From NCBI RefSeq assembly GCF_011601275.1, contig NZ_JAAOLY010000018.1, positions 62,001-126,000 on the forward strand: a stretch of 64,000 bases of DNA, written 5' to 3'. Source of the DNA: Janthinobacterium lividum (GTDB lineage: Bacteria; Pseudomonadota; Gammaproteobacteria; Burkholderiales; Burkholderiaceae_D). The position numbers and the translations under genes were made by a program. This document shows, piece by piece, positions 8,041 through 16,085 of the stretch; the first letter of the stretch is position 1, and every line of letters begins with the position of its first letter. A model generated the notes under the pieces. It searched no databases and was not told the origin of the DNA. It saw nothing but the letters and a program-made list of their open reading frames with translations.

Positions 8041-8396
8041 ACATGAGCGAAGTCGAAATGCGCCGCATCGCCGAAATGGTGGCGGCGCTGGACAAGGCCG
8101 CAGGCAAGAAGCCCACCAGCACAGCAGGGGAATTGAACAGGCAGCAGATCTGCGCCGCGCTCGGCGTCAGCGAATCGACAATTCGCCGGCTTGAGCAGGC
8201 TGGACTGCCATATACACCGGTCGGCGCGCGGTCCAAGCGCTACGACCTTGAAGAATGTAAGAACTGGTTAAGGGAAAATCAAATATGTCAGTCTGGAAAG
8301 ACAGCAAGGGCAAGCTCCACGTCGGGATCATGGTCGATGGCAAAAGAATTCACCGAGAGTTGCCGGAAGGTTCAACTGCGAGTGATGCCAAGCTGA
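8037..8396 (+). CDS. AlpA/MerR-type HTH protein, probable excisionase
   Basis: A 119-residue protein. It starts at ATG 8037 in an ATGA overlap with the helicase gene, with GGGAG upstream; a second ATG at 8043 is possible. Residues about 34-80 form a helix-turn-helix of the AlpA/excisionase kind: LNRQQICAALGVSESTIRRL, then a wing ending in RYDLEECKNWL. The last ~37 residues are encoded inside the start of the integrase gene in another frame and look unconstrained (Ser/Ala-rich). Position directly before int is where phage recombination directionality factors sit. It could instead be a regulator of int or of early genes. Confidence 0.7.
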   Translation: MNMSEVEMRRIAEMVAALDKAAGKKPTSTAGELNRQQICAALGVSESTIRRLEQAGLPYTPVGARSKRYDLEECKNWLRENQICQSGKTARASSTSGSWSMAKEFTESCRKVQLRVMPS

Positions 8397-9295
8397 TTGA
8401 GGCAGAGCTTCGCTCCTCGGTCGCGCGCGCACCAAAGCAGAAGCAGGTGCGCATCCCCGGCGATCCACCGATGACCGCGATCCTGGCGATCTTCGTGGAG
8501 CATTCACTGGCATTACGCAGCGCCGACACCTCAAAGCACCACGCCAAGCGCCTTGGACCATGGGCGGAGCGATACAAGGCCAGCCAAGCGCAGGAATTTG
8601 CGGACCACGTCATACGGGACATGAGCAAGTTAATCCCGGACCGAAAAACCGGCAAGATGGTCCCTGCATACGCGCCGGCAACTATCAACCGGTCTCTGGC
8701 CTGCGCCAAGAAAGGATTGCACTTGGCCTGGCGTCAACGACTGATACCAGAGAATTACGGTCTGCGCATCGAGACAGTCGCAGTGAATAACAAGCGTGAG
8801 GTATTCCTCACTGTCGAGCAGGTGAGGAAAATCGCATCGTTCTGCACGCCGATCGCCCAGGCTGCAATCTGGGCGGCGCTGCTCACAGGCGCGCGGCGCG
8901 GGGAATTATTCAAGATCGAAAGCCAGCACATTGGCCGAGACGCTATCACTTTCCCAGCCAGCAATACCAAAACGCTCCGCATGCGGGTGATCCCTATCAT
9001 CCCGGCACTGCGGCCGTGGTTGAAATATTTTCCGCTCGACATGACACTGTACGGCGTCCAGTCGTCGTGGCGCCGCGCGCGAGTAAAGGCTGGTATGCCG
9101 CATGTGAACTTCCATGACCTGCGCCACTCGTGCGCCAGTATCATGCTGGGCCTGGGCGTAGACCTGTACACAATCAGCAAGATCCTCGGCCACGCCAATG
9201 TGCAGACCACGCAGCGTTACAGCCACCTGCAGATCGACGCACAGCGTAGTGCCCTCGACAAGCTGTCGCAGTTGGTGGTGGTGTCAGGCAAATAA
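8285..9295 (+). CDS. int: Tyrosine-type phage integrase
   Basis: A 336-residue site-specific recombinase. The N-terminus (SVWKDSKGKLHVGIMVDGKR) resembles the arm-binding domain of Arm-DNA-binding phage integrases. A core-binding SAM-like region follows (about 65-165). The catalytic domain then shows the signature residues: Arg in LLTGARRGELF, His-x-x-Arg in NFHDLRHSCAS, the second His in LGHANVQTTQ and the Tyr nucleophile in RYSHL. It is the last gene of the element, overlaps the AlpA-like gene by 112 bases and ends 88 bases before the tRNA-Val 3' end. This supports integration into that tRNA. All catalytic residues are present, so the enzyme looks functional. Confidence 0.95.
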   Translation: MSVWKDSKGKLHVGIMVDGKRIHRELPEGSTASDAKLIEAELRSSVARAPKQKQVRIPGDPPMTAILAIFVEHSLALRSADTSKHHAKRLGPWAERYKASQAQEFADHVIRDMSKLIPDRKTGKMVPAYAPATINRSLACAKKGLHLAWRQRLIPENYGLRIETVAVNNKREVFLTVEQVRKIASFCTPIAQAAIWAALLTGARRGELFKIESQHIGRDAITFPASNTKTLRMRVIPIIPALRPWLKYFPLDMTLYGVQSSWRRARVKAGMPHVNFHDLRHSCASIMLGLGVDLYTISKILGHANVQTTQRYSHLQIDAQRSALDKLSQLVVVSGK

Positions 9296-9319
9296 ATTAC
9301 ACTGAAAAATTACACTGAA
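9294..9319. repeat. 13-bp perfect tandem repeat after int
   Basis: The sequence AAATTACACTGAA occurs twice head to tail with no spacer, beginning inside the int stop codon. It lies between the integrase and the tRNA attachment site, where arm-type integrase or excisionase sites are expected. A binding role is an inference; the duplication itself is directly visible. Confidence 0.75.
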
Positions 9320-9320
9320 T

Positions 9321-9352
9321 AAAAAAAGCCGACCTGTTTAAAGGCCGACTTT
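9321..9352 (-). terminator. Intrinsic terminator of tRNA-Val
   Basis: Read on the minus strand, AAGTCGGCC and GGTCGGCTT pair over nine positions (with G-U wobbles) around a TTTAAACA-type loop and are followed by a run of T. On the plus strand the same arms contain C-A mismatches, so the hairpin works better for minus-strand RNA. That means it terminates the tRNA transcript rather than int. Confidence 0.75.
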
Positions 9353-9383
9353 TAGTTAAGTGATTGATTTCACTTGAAATTCT

Positions 9384-9458
9384 TGGTGGGAAGTGCAAGT
9401 TTCGAACTTGCGACCCCTGCAGTGTGAATGCAGTGCTCTACCCCTGAGCTAACCTCCC
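9384..9458 (-). tRNA. tRNA-Val(CAC)
   Basis: Read on the minus strand, GGGAGGT at the 5' end pairs with ACTTCCC at the 3' end, with discriminator A and an encoded CCA. The D arm (TAGCTCAGGGGTAGAGCA) and T arm (GCAAG TTCGAAA CTTGC) are intact. The anticodon stem CTGCA/TGCAG carries the loop TTCACAC, giving anticodon CAC, which reads the valine codon GUG. The integrase-bearing element abuts the 3' end, so the insertion must have regenerated that end. No other tRNA is visible in the window. Confidence 0.95.
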
Positions 9459-9470
9459 GAAGCGAGGCGA

Positions 9471-9500
9471 ATTATCGCATAGGTGTTGCGGCATCTGCAA
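9471..9500 (-). promoter_or_regulatory. Promoter of tRNA-Val
   Basis: On the minus strand, TTGCAG (9500-9495) and GATAAT (9476-9471) are separated by 18 bases and lie 12 bases upstream of the tRNA 5' end. Both hexamers are close to the sigma-70 consensus. A stable-RNA promoter at this distance fits a very short leader. Confidence 0.6.
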
Positions 9501-9539
9501 GGGCTGGCAAGAGGAAATTTACCTTGCCCCGCTTTTTTC

Positions 9540-10256
9540 TCAGGCGGCCGCTGGCGGCGACGTGACGGCGGTCCAGATGCACTGGCCTTTGGCGGCCTTG
9601 TCGAGGCCGGCGATGGTGGCTTCGTGGGCGGCCAGTTCGTCGGCCGTGGCGCTCTGGAAGATGACTTCGGCCAGGGGCACGATTTCCAGCACGGCGCCGT
9701 CGGCGGCCACTTCCAATTCTTCTTCCATGCTCAGGCTGTTTTGCCCGCGCGTCATTGCCAGGTAGACGTCGGCCAGCAATTCCGAGTCGAGCAGCGCGCC
9801 GTGCAGCTTGCGGTGGGCATTCGATACGCCGTAGCGGTCGCACAGGGCGTCGAGCGAGTTGCGCTTGCCCGGATGCATTTCCTTCGCCTGTACCAGGGTG
9901 TCGATCACGCCATGCACCTGCTCGTGGACTGGTGGCAGGTTCAGGCGTTTGAATTCCGCGTTCAGGAAGCCGATATCGAACGGGGCGTTGTGGATGATCA
10001 GTTCGGCGCCGGCGATATAGGCACGAAACTCGTCGGCGATTTCCGCGAATTTTGGCTTGTCGCTAAGGAATTCCGTCGTCAATCCGTGGACGGCCAACGC
10101 GCCCTCTTCCGAATCGCGCTCGGGATTGATGTAATGGTGGAAATTATTCCCCGTCAACATGCGGTTGTTCAGCTCGACCGCCCCGATCTCCAGGATGCGG
10201 TCTCCCGTGCGCGGGTTCAGGCCGGTGGTTTCAGTATCGAGAACAATTTGACGCAT
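9540..10256 (-). CDS. dnaQ: DNA polymerase III epsilon subunit (proofreading exonuclease)
   Basis: A 238-residue protein, the usual DnaQ length, from the ATG at 10256; longer in-frame starts add unrelated sequence. It is the 3'-5' exonuclease of the replicative polymerase. The DEDDh motifs are all present: ExoI in VLDTETTGLNP at the N-terminus, ExoII in IIHNAPFDIGFL and ExoIII in HGALLDSELLADVY with the catalytic His. The C-terminal ~55 residues form the Ala-rich segment that joins the alpha subunit. It is the last gene of a minus-strand group with rnhA and a methyltransferase, an arrangement common in this order of bacteria. Confidence 0.95.
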   Translation of the reverse strand: MRQIVLDTETTGLNPRTGDRILEIGAVELNNRMLTGNNFHHYINPERDSEEGALAVHGLTTEFLSDKPKFAEIADEFRAYIAGAELIIHNAPFDIGFLNAEFKRLNLPPVHEQVHGVIDTLVQAKEMHPGKRNSLDALCDRYGVSNAHRKLHGALLDSELLADVYLAMTRGQNSLSMEEELEVAADGAVLEIVPLAEVIFQSATADELAAHEATIAGLDKAAKGQCIWTAVTSPPAAA

Positions 10257-10357
10257 GGCGGATTCAGTCGTAAAAGCAAAAAGCGAAGGGCACAGTATAG
10301 CAAACCTGCGCCCTCCGGTTACGTCCTGCCCACTGCTACAGGGCAGAAATTTAGTTC

Positions 10358-10795
10358 TCAGGCACGTACCGTTTCCACACCCAAGTTGGCCAGCTGATCG
10401 GCCCTTTCGTTGCCCGGATGGCCATTGTGGCCGCGCACCCAGCGCCATTCCACTTCATGCACGGCCTGGGCGATGTCGAGCGCCTGCCACAGGTCGACGT
10501 TCTTGACGGGCGCCTTGGCCGCCGTTTTCCAGCCGCGCGCTTTCCAGCCGTGGATCCACTCGCTGATGCCCTTCTGGACATACTGGCTATCGGTATACAG
10601 CACCACCTGGCAGGGACGTTTAAGCGCCGTCAAGGCTTCGATCACAGCCTTCAATTCCATGCGGTTATTCGTCGTATTCAGTTCCCCGCCGTAAATTTCT
10701 TTCTTGGCGCCATCGGCCACCATCAGCGCGCCCCAGCCGCCTGTGCCGGGATTGCCCTTGCATGCGCCATCGGCGTAAATCTCTACCTTATCCAT
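10358..10795 (-). CDS. rnhA: Ribonuclease HI
   Basis: A 145-residue enzyme that removes RNA from RNA-DNA hybrids during replication and repair. The four carboxylate active-site residues are in [26 protein letters not shown] and NERADQLA, and the basic handle (WKARGWKTA) is present. It overlaps the upstream methyltransferase gene by eight bases and lies 101 bases before dnaQ on the same strand, so all three are probably co-transcribed. Confidence 0.97.
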   Translation of the reverse strand: MDKVEIYADGACKGNPGTGGWGALMVADGAKKEIYGGELNTTNNRMELKAVIEALTALKRPCQVVLYTDSQYVQKGISEWIHGWKARGWKTAAKAPVKNVDLWQALDIAQAVHEVEWRWVRGHNGHPGNERADQLANLGVETVRA

Positions 10796-11564
10796 CTTGC
10801 TGTTCCCGCCTTTTATTCGTGACCGGTGCGCCTGCGGGCGCCGTCGCCGGTTTCTTGGTCCACGCCGGACCGATCAAACGCATCCCTTTGACGCGCTTGA
10901 TCGCCTGCACTATATACACTGCGCCCAGATATGGCCACCAGCGCGCACCGGCCTTGTCCATGAAGGCGTTACGGCGCAGCCATTTTTCTGTCCTGCAGGC
11001 AGGTGCGTAGCAGCCGAAGTAACTTTGGCTGACGCCCATGTTGAGCAATTTTAACCAGTCTTTCATGCGCGGCATAGAGATCAGCTCGCCTGCCTGCGGC
11101 AGGTAGTGGCGTCCCGTGACCCGTCCCAGGCCCTGGCGCATGCCCCACAGGCTGGCCGGATTGAAGCCGCAGACGATCACGCGCCCTTCCGGGATCAGCA
11201 CGCGCTCGACTTCGCGCAAGACCTGGTGCGGCTCGGCGGCAAATTCGAGTACGTGCGGCAAGACCACCAGGTCCAGGCTTTGCGAGTCGAACGGCAGCTC
11301 GTCGAAGGCCGACACGAGGGTCGGGCGACGGCCCTGCGGCGACTGCAAAGGCAGGCGCGCATCGAGCAGCCATTTGTTCGGCATGCGGTTGGCGGCCAGT
11401 GCGTCGAGCTGGGGCAAGCCGATCTGCACGGCATTAAAACCGAAGATGTCGACGGTCAGGCTGTCGAGGCATTGCTGCTCCCAGGCGCGCACGTACAGAC
11501 CGGCCGGCGTCTGCAGCCAGCCGTCAAGCGCTATAATGGATTTTTCGGATGCCGCACTGTCCAT
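10788..11564 (-). CDS. Class I SAM-dependent methyltransferase
   Basis: A 258-residue protein with a Methyltransf_11-type core: an acidic motif [22 protein letters not shown] (motif II/post-I region), then [20 protein letters not shown] (motif III) and a basic C-terminus. The canonical glycine-rich motif I is weak ([14 protein letters not shown] region), so SAM binding may be atypical. It stands between gloB, divergently transcribed only 19 bases away, and rnhA. This order is conserved in many beta- and gammaproteobacteria, but the substrate is not known. The shared 19-base gap means the promoters of both directions must extend into coding sequence. Confidence 0.8.
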   Translation of the reverse strand: MDSAASEKSIIALDGWLQTPAGLYVRAWEQQCLDSLTVDIFGFNAVQIGLPQLDALAANRMPNKWLLDARLPLQSPQGRRPTLVSAFDELPFDSQSLDLVVLPHVLEFAAEPHQVLREVERVLIPEGRVIVCGFNPASLWGMRQGLGRVTGRHYLPQAGELISMPRMKDWLKLLNMGVSQSYFGCYAPACRTEKWLRRNAFMDKAGARWWPYLGAVYIVQAIKRVKGMRLIGPAWTKKPATAPAGAPVTNKRREQQDG

Positions 11565-11583
11565 TCAGTTTTCTCTTTTGCTC

Positions 11584-12393
11584 ATGACACACTCCCCTGA
11601 ACACGCTTTATCGGTACTTGCCGTGCCCGCCTTTGCCGACAACTACCTGTGGCTGATCCATGACGGCCGCCACGCCGCCGTGATCGACCCCGGCGATGCA
11701 ATGGCCATTCTCGATGCGCTGCAAGGCCATCAGTTGACCTTGTCCGCCATTTTACTCACGCATCACCACGCCGACCACACGGGTGGCGTGCCTGAATTGT
11801 TGCAGCATTTCGCCGTCCCCGTCTTCGGCCCGCGCAATGAGGCTATCACAGCCATCACGGAACCGCTTGCCGAAGGCGATGTCGCCCACGTGCCCGAGCT
11901 GGGCTTGCAGATGAGTGTCATCGACGTGCCCGGCCATACCAAGGGACATATCGCCTACGTGCGCCAGCGCGACGAGCGCAGCGGCGCGCCGTGGCTGTTT
12001 TCCGGCGACACCCTGTTTGCTGGCGGCTGCGGCCGCCTGTTCGAAGGCACGCCGGGCCAGATGGCCGATTCGCTGGGCAAACTGGCCGCCCTGCCCGACG
12101 ATACCGAGGTATTTTGCGCGCATGAGTACACCTTGTCCAATTTGCGCTTTGCCAACGCTGTCGAACCGGGCAATGTGGCCTTGCAGGAACGCATCGCCAT
12201 CGATACGGAAAAGCGCCAGCAAGGTTTAGCCACCGTGCCGTCGACCATTGCCCTTGAAAAGGCCACGAATCCCTTCCTGCGCTACCGCGAACCGGCGATT
12301 TTGACCAGTCTGAAGGTGGAAGGCAAGCTGGCCACCGATGCTTCGCCTGTGGAAGCGTTTGCCGCGCTACGGATGTGGAAGAACAGCTTTTAA
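11584..12393 (+). CDS. gloB: Hydroxyacylglutathione hydrolase (glyoxalase II)
   Basis: A 269-residue enzyme from the ATG at 11584; longer frames upstream run antisense to the methyltransferase. It hydrolyses S-D-lactoylglutathione to D-lactate and glutathione, completing methylglyoxal detoxification. The metallo-beta-lactamase metal motif [10 protein letters not shown] is present, with further ligands in VPGHTKGHI and [18 protein letters not shown], and the typical [13 protein letters not shown] segment. The C-terminal substrate-binding domain ends with [10 protein letters not shown] strong bidirectional terminator follows. Confidence 0.96.
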   Translation: MTHSPEHALSVLAVPAFADNYLWLIHDGRHAAVIDPGDAMAILDALQGHQLTLSAILLTHHHADHTGGVPELLQHFAVPVFGPRNEAITAITEPLAEGDVAHVPELGLQMSVIDVPGHTKGHIAYVRQRDERSGAPWLFSGDTLFAGGCGRLFEGTPGQMADSLGKLAALPDDTEVFCAHEYTLSNLRFANAVEPGNVALQERIAIDTEKRQQGLATVPSTIALEKATNPFLRYREPAILTSLKVEGKLATDASPVEAFAALRMWKNSF

Positions 12394-12411
12394 GCTTGTG
12401 CTTCCAAAAAG

Positions 12412-12452
12412 AAAAATCCCGGCGATACCATCAGGCACCGCCGGGATTTTTT
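12412..12452. terminator. Bidirectional terminator between gloB and aceB
   Basis: AAAAATCCCGGCG pairs with CGCCGGGATTTTT around a short loop. A-runs before and T-runs after make it work on both strands, serving the convergent gloB and aceB genes. Confidence 0.9.
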
Positions 12453-12472
12453 ATTGATCGATTTGATCAGGA

Positions 12473-14071
12473 TCAGATTTCCTCGTACAGCGGCAAGGTC
12501 AGAAATTCGGCGAATGATTCCGACGTCGACATTTCCTCGAAAATCTGGCCGGCGCGTACATAGGTCGGGCCGTTGCCGCCTGGCGCATCGCGCTGCACCT
12601 TGGCCAGCTCTTCCGGAATCATGGCGCGCACCATCTCGGCTGTCACCTTGTGGCCATCCTCCAGCACGCCCTTGCTGGAACGAATCCACTGCCACACTTG
12701 CGAACGGCTGATCTCGGCCGTGGCCGCATCTTCCATCAGGTTATGGATAGGCACGCAACCGTTGCCGGCCAGCCAGCTACCCAAGTAATGGATACCCACG
12801 TTGATGTTGTAGCGCAAGCCCGCTTCCGTGATCGGCGCTTCCGGCTGGAAATTCAGCAGATCAGACGCCTTGACGTCGATGTCGGGACGCTGCTTATCGA
12901 TCTGGTTCGGTTTGTCGCCGAGCACTTTCGTGAATTCACCCATGGCCAGTTCGACCAGGCCCGGGTGCGCCACCCAGCCGCCGTCATAGCCATCGGTGGC
13001 GTCACGCGCCTTGTCGTTGCGCACGCCGCCCATGGCGATGTCGTTCTTTTCCGGATCGTTTTTGATCGGGATCAAAGCCGCCATGCCGCCGATGGCTGGC
13101 GCGCCCCGTTTGTGGCAGGTTTTCAGCAGCAGCAAGGCATAGGCGCGCATGAAGGGCGCCGTCATCGTGACCTTGGCGCGGTCGGCCAGGCAGAAATCTT
13201 TGTCCAGCTTGAATTTCTTGATGCACGAGAAGATGTAATCCCAGCGGCCCGCGTTCAGGCCAGAGCTGTGCTCCTTCAGTTCGTACAGGATTTCATCCAT
13301 TTCAAACGCCGCCAGAATGGTTTCGATCAGCACGGTCGCCTTGATCGTACCTTGTGGCAAGCCCAATTCGTTTTGCGTCATGACGAAGATGTCGTTCCAC
13401 AGGCGCGCTTCCAGGTGCGATTCCATCTTCGGCAGATAGAAATACGGGCCGGCGCCGCGCGCCAGCTGTTCCTTGGCGTTATGGAACATGAACAGGGCGA
13501 AATCGAAGATGCCGCCGGAAATACGCTTGCCGTCGACCAGCACGTGTTTTTCATCAAGGTGCCAGCCGCGTGGACGCACGACCAGTGTCGCGATTTTGTC
13601 GTTCAGCTTGTACGACTTGCCATTTTGCTCGAGCGAAATCGTCTTGCGCACGGCGTCGAACATGTTGATCTGGCCCGTCAGCTGGTTATCCCAATTCGGC
13701 GTGTTCGAATCCTCGAAGTCCGTCATGTAGCTGTCGGCGCCGGAATTGAAGGCGTTGATGACCATCTTGCGCTCGACGGGACCCGTGATTTCCACGCGGC
13801 GGCATTCCAGCGCCTTCGGAATCGGTGCGATCTTCCAGTCGCCGTCGCGGATGTGCGCAGTTTCTGGCAAGAAATCAGGACGCTCGCCCGCGTCGAGGCG
13901 CTTGGCGCGTTCCACGCGCACGGCCAGCAATTCCTGGCGGCGCGGCTCGAAAGCACGCGTCAGCTTGGCCACCAGCGCCAGCGCGGCCGGCGTCAAGATC
14001 TGTTCATAGCCGGGCTGGATGTCACCCGTGATTTGCATGCCCTCTGGAAGTGGGATCGTGTTCTGCGTCAT
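12473..14071 (-). CDS. aceB: Malate synthase A
   Basis: A 532-residue enzyme condensing glyoxylate and acetyl-CoA to malate in the glyoxylate shunt. Length and sequence fit the A isoform: [18 protein letters not shown], the catalytic Arg region [29 protein letters not shown], and the [10 protein letters not shown] segment. The C-terminus contains the conserved [21 protein letters not shown] block and [25 protein letters not shown] precedes the start. No isocitrate lyase gene is in the window, so the shunt is split. A LysR-type gene is divergent with a likely operator between them. Confidence 0.96.
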   Translation of the reverse strand: MTQNTIPLPEGMQITGDIQPGYEQILTPAALALVAKLTRAFEPRRQELLAVRVERAKRLDAGERPDFLPETAHIRDGDWKIAPIPKALECRRVEITGPVERKMVINAFNSGADSYMTDFEDSNTPNWDNQLTGQINMFDAVRKTISLEQNGKSYKLNDKIATLVVRPRGWHLDEKHVLVDGKRISGGIFDFALFMFHNAKEQLARGAGPYFYLPKMESHLEARLWNDIFVMTQNELGLPQGTIKATVLIETILAAFEMDEILYELKEHSSGLNAGRWDYIFSCIKKFKLDKDFCLADRAKVTMTAPFMRAYALLLLKTCHKRGAPAIGGMAALIPIKNDPEKNDIAMGGVRNDKARDATDGYDGGWVAHPGLVELAMGEFTKVLGDKPNQIDKQRPDIDVKASDLLNFQPEAPITEAGLRYNINVGIHYLGSWLAGNGCVPIHNLMEDAATAEISRSQVWQWIRSSKGVLEDGHKVTAEMVRAMIPEELAKVQRDAPGGNGPTYVRAGQIFEEMSTSESFAEFLTLPLYEEI

Positions 14072-14121
14072 GAAGTTCTCCGGTTTTTAATAAATATAAG
14101 CAAAGGTAATCTGGTGATCCA

Positions 14122-14149
14122 AGTATAAGCTGAACGACTGCGCGGACAA
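14122..14149 (-). promoter_or_regulatory. Probable aceB promoter
   Basis: On the minus strand, TTGTCC (14149-14144) and TATACT (14127-14122) have a 16-base spacer. The start would fall near 14115, giving a leader of about 44 bases to the aceB ATG. Both hexamers match the consensus in four or more positions. Confidence 0.5.
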
Positions 14150-14195
14150 GCTGGACAGAGGCGCAAAAACACTCTGCCGGGCGGCGCGTTTGTTC

Positions 14196-14212
14196 TATAG
14201 TATTGCACTATA
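14196..14212. promoter_or_regulatory. Inverted repeat, likely LysR-type operator
   Basis: TATAGT and ACTATA flank a five-base centre (ATTGC). The core fits the T-N11-A dyad of LysR-type binding sites. It lies in the aceB/lysR divergent gap, about 80-100 bases upstream of the predicted aceB start and about 75 bases before the lysR start. Autoregulation and control of aceB are inferred. Confidence 0.5.
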
Positions 14213-14287
14213 AGGCATGGAAACGAGATTAAAAATCACTTCATCTATGCGTTTTTATCACAAGTGATGGCATCGCGGGAGCACGGC

Positions 14288-15199
14288 ATGGGGCAGTTCA
14301 GACAGATATCAACATTCGTGGAAGTGGTCGCCAAGGGCAGCCTGTCGGCCGCCGCGCGCGCGGAAGGGATCGCACCGGCCATGATAGGCCGGCGCCTCGA
14401 TGCGCTGGAGCAGCGCCTGGGCGTCAAATTGCTGCAGCGTACGACGCGCAAGCTGGCGTTGACGAATGAAGGCGCCGCCTTCCTGGAAGATTGCCAGCGC
14501 ATCCTGGGCGAACTGGAAGAGGCGGAAGCGGCCGTGGCAGTGCGCAGCGTGAAAGCCAGCGGCCATTTGCTCATTTCCGCGCCAGCCGGCTTCGGACGCC
14601 AGCATGTGGCGCCCTTGATCCCCTCTTTTGTCGCCGAGCACCGCGACGTGACGGTGTCGCTGAACCTGAACGACCGCCTCGTCGACCTGATCGGCGAAGG
14701 CATCGACGTGGCTATCCGCATCGCCAGCCTGTCCGATTCCTCGCTCGTGAGCACCAAGCTGGCCGACAACCAGCGCGTGCTCGTCGGTTCGCCCGCCTAC
14801 CTGAAACGGGCGGGCACGCCCCGCATCCCGGCCGACCTGGCCAAGCACAATTGCCTGGCGATCAGCAGCGAAGGCAGCCAGCGGGGTTGGACCTTCCGCG
14901 AAAACGGCAAGAATGTGATCTTAAAAGTGGCCGGCAATATGGTCTGCAACGATGGCGAAGTGCTGCACGATTGGGCCCTGGCCGGCAAGGGACTGGCGTG
15001 GCGCTCGATGTGGGAAGTGGGCGCCGAGATCGCCTCGGGCCAGCTGGTGACGGTACTGGACCAGTTCGCCGCCCCGGGCAACGACATTTATGCCGTGTTC
15101 GCCCAGCGCCGCCACTTGCCGCTGCGCATAAGGGCGTTCGTGGATTTTTTAAGGCACTCGTATTCTCAACCAGATTACTGGCGCGAGCGGGCTATTTGA
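14288..15199 (+). CDS. LysR-family transcriptional regulator
   Basis: A 303-residue regulator. I chose the ATG at 14288 because GGGAG stands six bases upstream and the helix-turn-helix then begins at the usual distance; in-frame starts at 14264/14267 lack a site. The N-terminal winged helix is clear (FVEVVAKGSLSAAARAEGIAPAMIGRRLDALEQRLGVKLLQR-type pattern), followed by a LysR substrate domain similar to the CrgA/AaeR group (LISAPAGFGRQHVAPLIPSF, VDVAIRI-like and AWRSMWEVGAE). The ligand is unknown. It is divergent from aceB, suggesting, but not proving, control of the glyoxylate shunt. Confidence 0.85.
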   Translation: MGQFRQISTFVEVVAKGSLSAAARAEGIAPAMIGRRLDALEQRLGVKLLQRTTRKLALTNEGAAFLEDCQRILGELEEAEAAVAVRSVKASGHLLISAPAGFGRQHVAPLIPSFVAEHRDVTVSLNLNDRLVDLIGEGIDVAIRIASLSDSSLVSTKLADNQRVLVGSPAYLKRAGTPRIPADLAKHNCLAISSEGSQRGWTFRENGKNVILKVAGNMVCNDGEVLHDWALAGKGLAWRSMWEVGAEIASGQLVTVLDQFAAPGNDIYAVFAQRRHLPLRIRAFVDFLRHSYSQPDYWRERAI

Positions 15200-15250
15200 A
15201 GACGCGGGACCAAACCTGCTGCGCGTCGGCATAGGCGGCCTGTGATGTTC

Positions 15251-15268
15251 ACCGTACTAGAGTACGGT
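15251..15268. repeat. Palindrome with 8-bp arms after lysR
   Basis: ACCGTACT and AGTACGGT form perfect inverted arms around AG, 51 bases after the lysR stop. No T-run follows, so it is a weak terminator candidate; it could be an operator or simply a 3'-end stabilising hairpin. The rest of the 15200-15583 gap holds the two REP-like copies and the cspA terminator; no gene is visible there. Confidence 0.5.
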
Positions 15269-15367
15269 TGCGCTTCTCGGCCACCTCTTCCTTCCGCTCG
15301 CGACGGTTTTGTCCGGCGTCGTGACGCATGCGGAAACAACAACTCCCGGATCAGCATTGGTAAGCGC

Positions 15368-15396
15368 AGGTCGGCTTAGTGCAGCGCAAGCCGACA
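15368..15396 (+). repeat. REP-like palindrome, copy A
   Basis: GTCGGCTT and AAGCCGAC form the stem, in the forward orientation (AGGTCGG first, CCGACA last). Together with copy B it makes an inverted pair in the lysR/cspA convergent junction. The family recurs at 22.6-22.8 kb and 46.9 kb. Confidence 0.75.
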
Positions 15397-15426
15397 CCAG
15401 CTCATACATCTTGCCAACGCCACTCT

Positions 15427-15461
15427 TGTCGGCTTACGCGCAAGCGCTAAGCCGACCTACC
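15427..15461 (-). repeat. REP-like palindrome, copy B
   Basis: TGTCGGCTTA pairs with TAAGCCGACCTAC-type arm; a second small stem (CGC/GCG with GCAA loop) caps it. Orientation is opposite to copy A, 30 bases away, giving a BIME-like pair. Confidence 0.75.
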
Positions 15462-15530
15462 AGTGATGCCCAGCACACCGAAAAAGCACGCAGCCCACGG
15501 AAAACCGATGCTCCACAGAAATTCAGGCGA

Positions 15531-15563
15531 AAAAAAAAATCCTCGGAGACCGAGGATTTCTTT
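15531..15563 (-). terminator. cspA intrinsic terminator
   Basis: On the minus strand AAATCCTCGG and CCGAGGATTT pair around TCT and are followed by a run of about ten T. It lies 20 bases past the cspA stop codon. Confidence 0.92.
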
Positions 15564-15583
15564 ATTTCGTTTGATCCAGCGTA

Positions 15584-15787
15584 TTAGATTGGCTGAATGT
15601 TCGAAGCTTGCTTGCCTTTAGGGCCAGCGGTCACTTCAAAAGAAACGCGTTGGTTCTCTTGCAGGGACTTGAAGCCGTTCGACTGGATAGCCGAGAAGTG
15701 AGCGAACAGATCTTCGCCGCCTTCGTCAGGGGTAATAAAGCCGAAACCCTTCGAATCATTGAACCATTTTACGATGCCAGTTGCCAT
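15584..15787 (-). CDS. cspA: Cold-shock protein, CspA family
   Basis: A 67-residue single cold-shock domain. The RNA-binding motifs RNP1 (KGFGFITP) and RNP2 (DLFAHFSAI) are intact, with the usual ATGIVKWFN start and KGKQASNI end. It acts as an RNA chaperone that melts secondary structure in the cytoplasm. A long (~100 base) leader, an extended -10 promoter upstream and a strong terminator downstream indicate a monocistronic transcript. Whether it is cold-induced or constitutive cannot be told from sequence. Confidence 0.96.
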   Translation of the reverse strand: MATGIVKWFNDSKGFGFITPDEGGEDLFAHFSAIQSNGFKSLQENQRVSFEVTAGPKGKQASNIQPI

Positions 15788-15894
15788 TACAATTTCCTAT
15801 TTCAGTTAAGTTGGGCTTGCGCCCGTTATATCGTTTGAAGCAAGAAAGAAATGACAGACAAACTGCACTACTACCTCGAATCCAACGATGCCCA

Positions 15895-15903
15895 ATTATA
15901 CCA
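15895..15903 (-). promoter_or_regulatory. Extended -10 promoter of cspA
   Basis: On the minus strand TGGTATAAT is a perfect extended -10 element (TGnTATAAT). The -35 region is poor, which extended -10 promoters tolerate. It would give a 5' leader of about 100 bases, typical of cold-shock mRNAs. The remaining gap up to 16085 is AT-rich and shows no gene. Confidence 0.65.
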
Positions 15904-16085
15904 ACAAAACTGAGAAAAACCATTCTTTCGCAAAATAAACTTACGAACACTACTTTAATAGCCAAATCCCCGTCTTGCGGCGCCCTGTAGCAGCGGCATG
16001 GAGACACTATATCCTAATCTGCGACGCGGGTGCTTTGCGTTGTATCAAATGAATCATTGCAACCACATCTCTATAGTACTGTCGC

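Larger units (their letters stand above)
1..9386. mobile_element. Right part of a prophage/integrative element inserted at tRNA-Val
   Basis: The block holds phage-type genes (NinB, RdgC-like, SNF2 helicase, AlpA-like, tyrosine integrase). It ends at the 3' end of a tRNA gene, the classic attachment site for tyrosine integrases. The integrase is the last gene and points at the tRNA 3' end. Core chromosomal genes (dnaQ, rnhA) begin immediately beyond the tRNA. No structural, lysis or repressor genes are visible, so the rest of the element, including its other attachment site, must lie to the left of the window. The exact crossover cannot be placed without the other end; 9386 is the base opposite the first C of the tRNA CCA. 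Confidence 0.85.

Noticed and set aside
9317..9353. Terminator for int on the plus strand
   Set aside because: The arms contain two C-A mismatches as plus-strand RNA but pair with G-U wobbles as minus-strand RNA, so it belongs to the tRNA.
11116..11583. N-terminal extension of gloB
   Set aside because: It runs antisense to the methyltransferase gene and is not part of glyoxalase II; the start at 11584 gives the family N-terminus.
12650..14128. Long plus-strand frame (492 codons) opposite aceB
   Set aside because: A shadow of malate synthase in high-GC DNA; Arg/His/Gln-rich without domains.
15309..15587. 92-codon plus-strand frame after lysR
   Set aside because: It spans two REP-like hairpins and the cspA terminator; no ribosome binding site.
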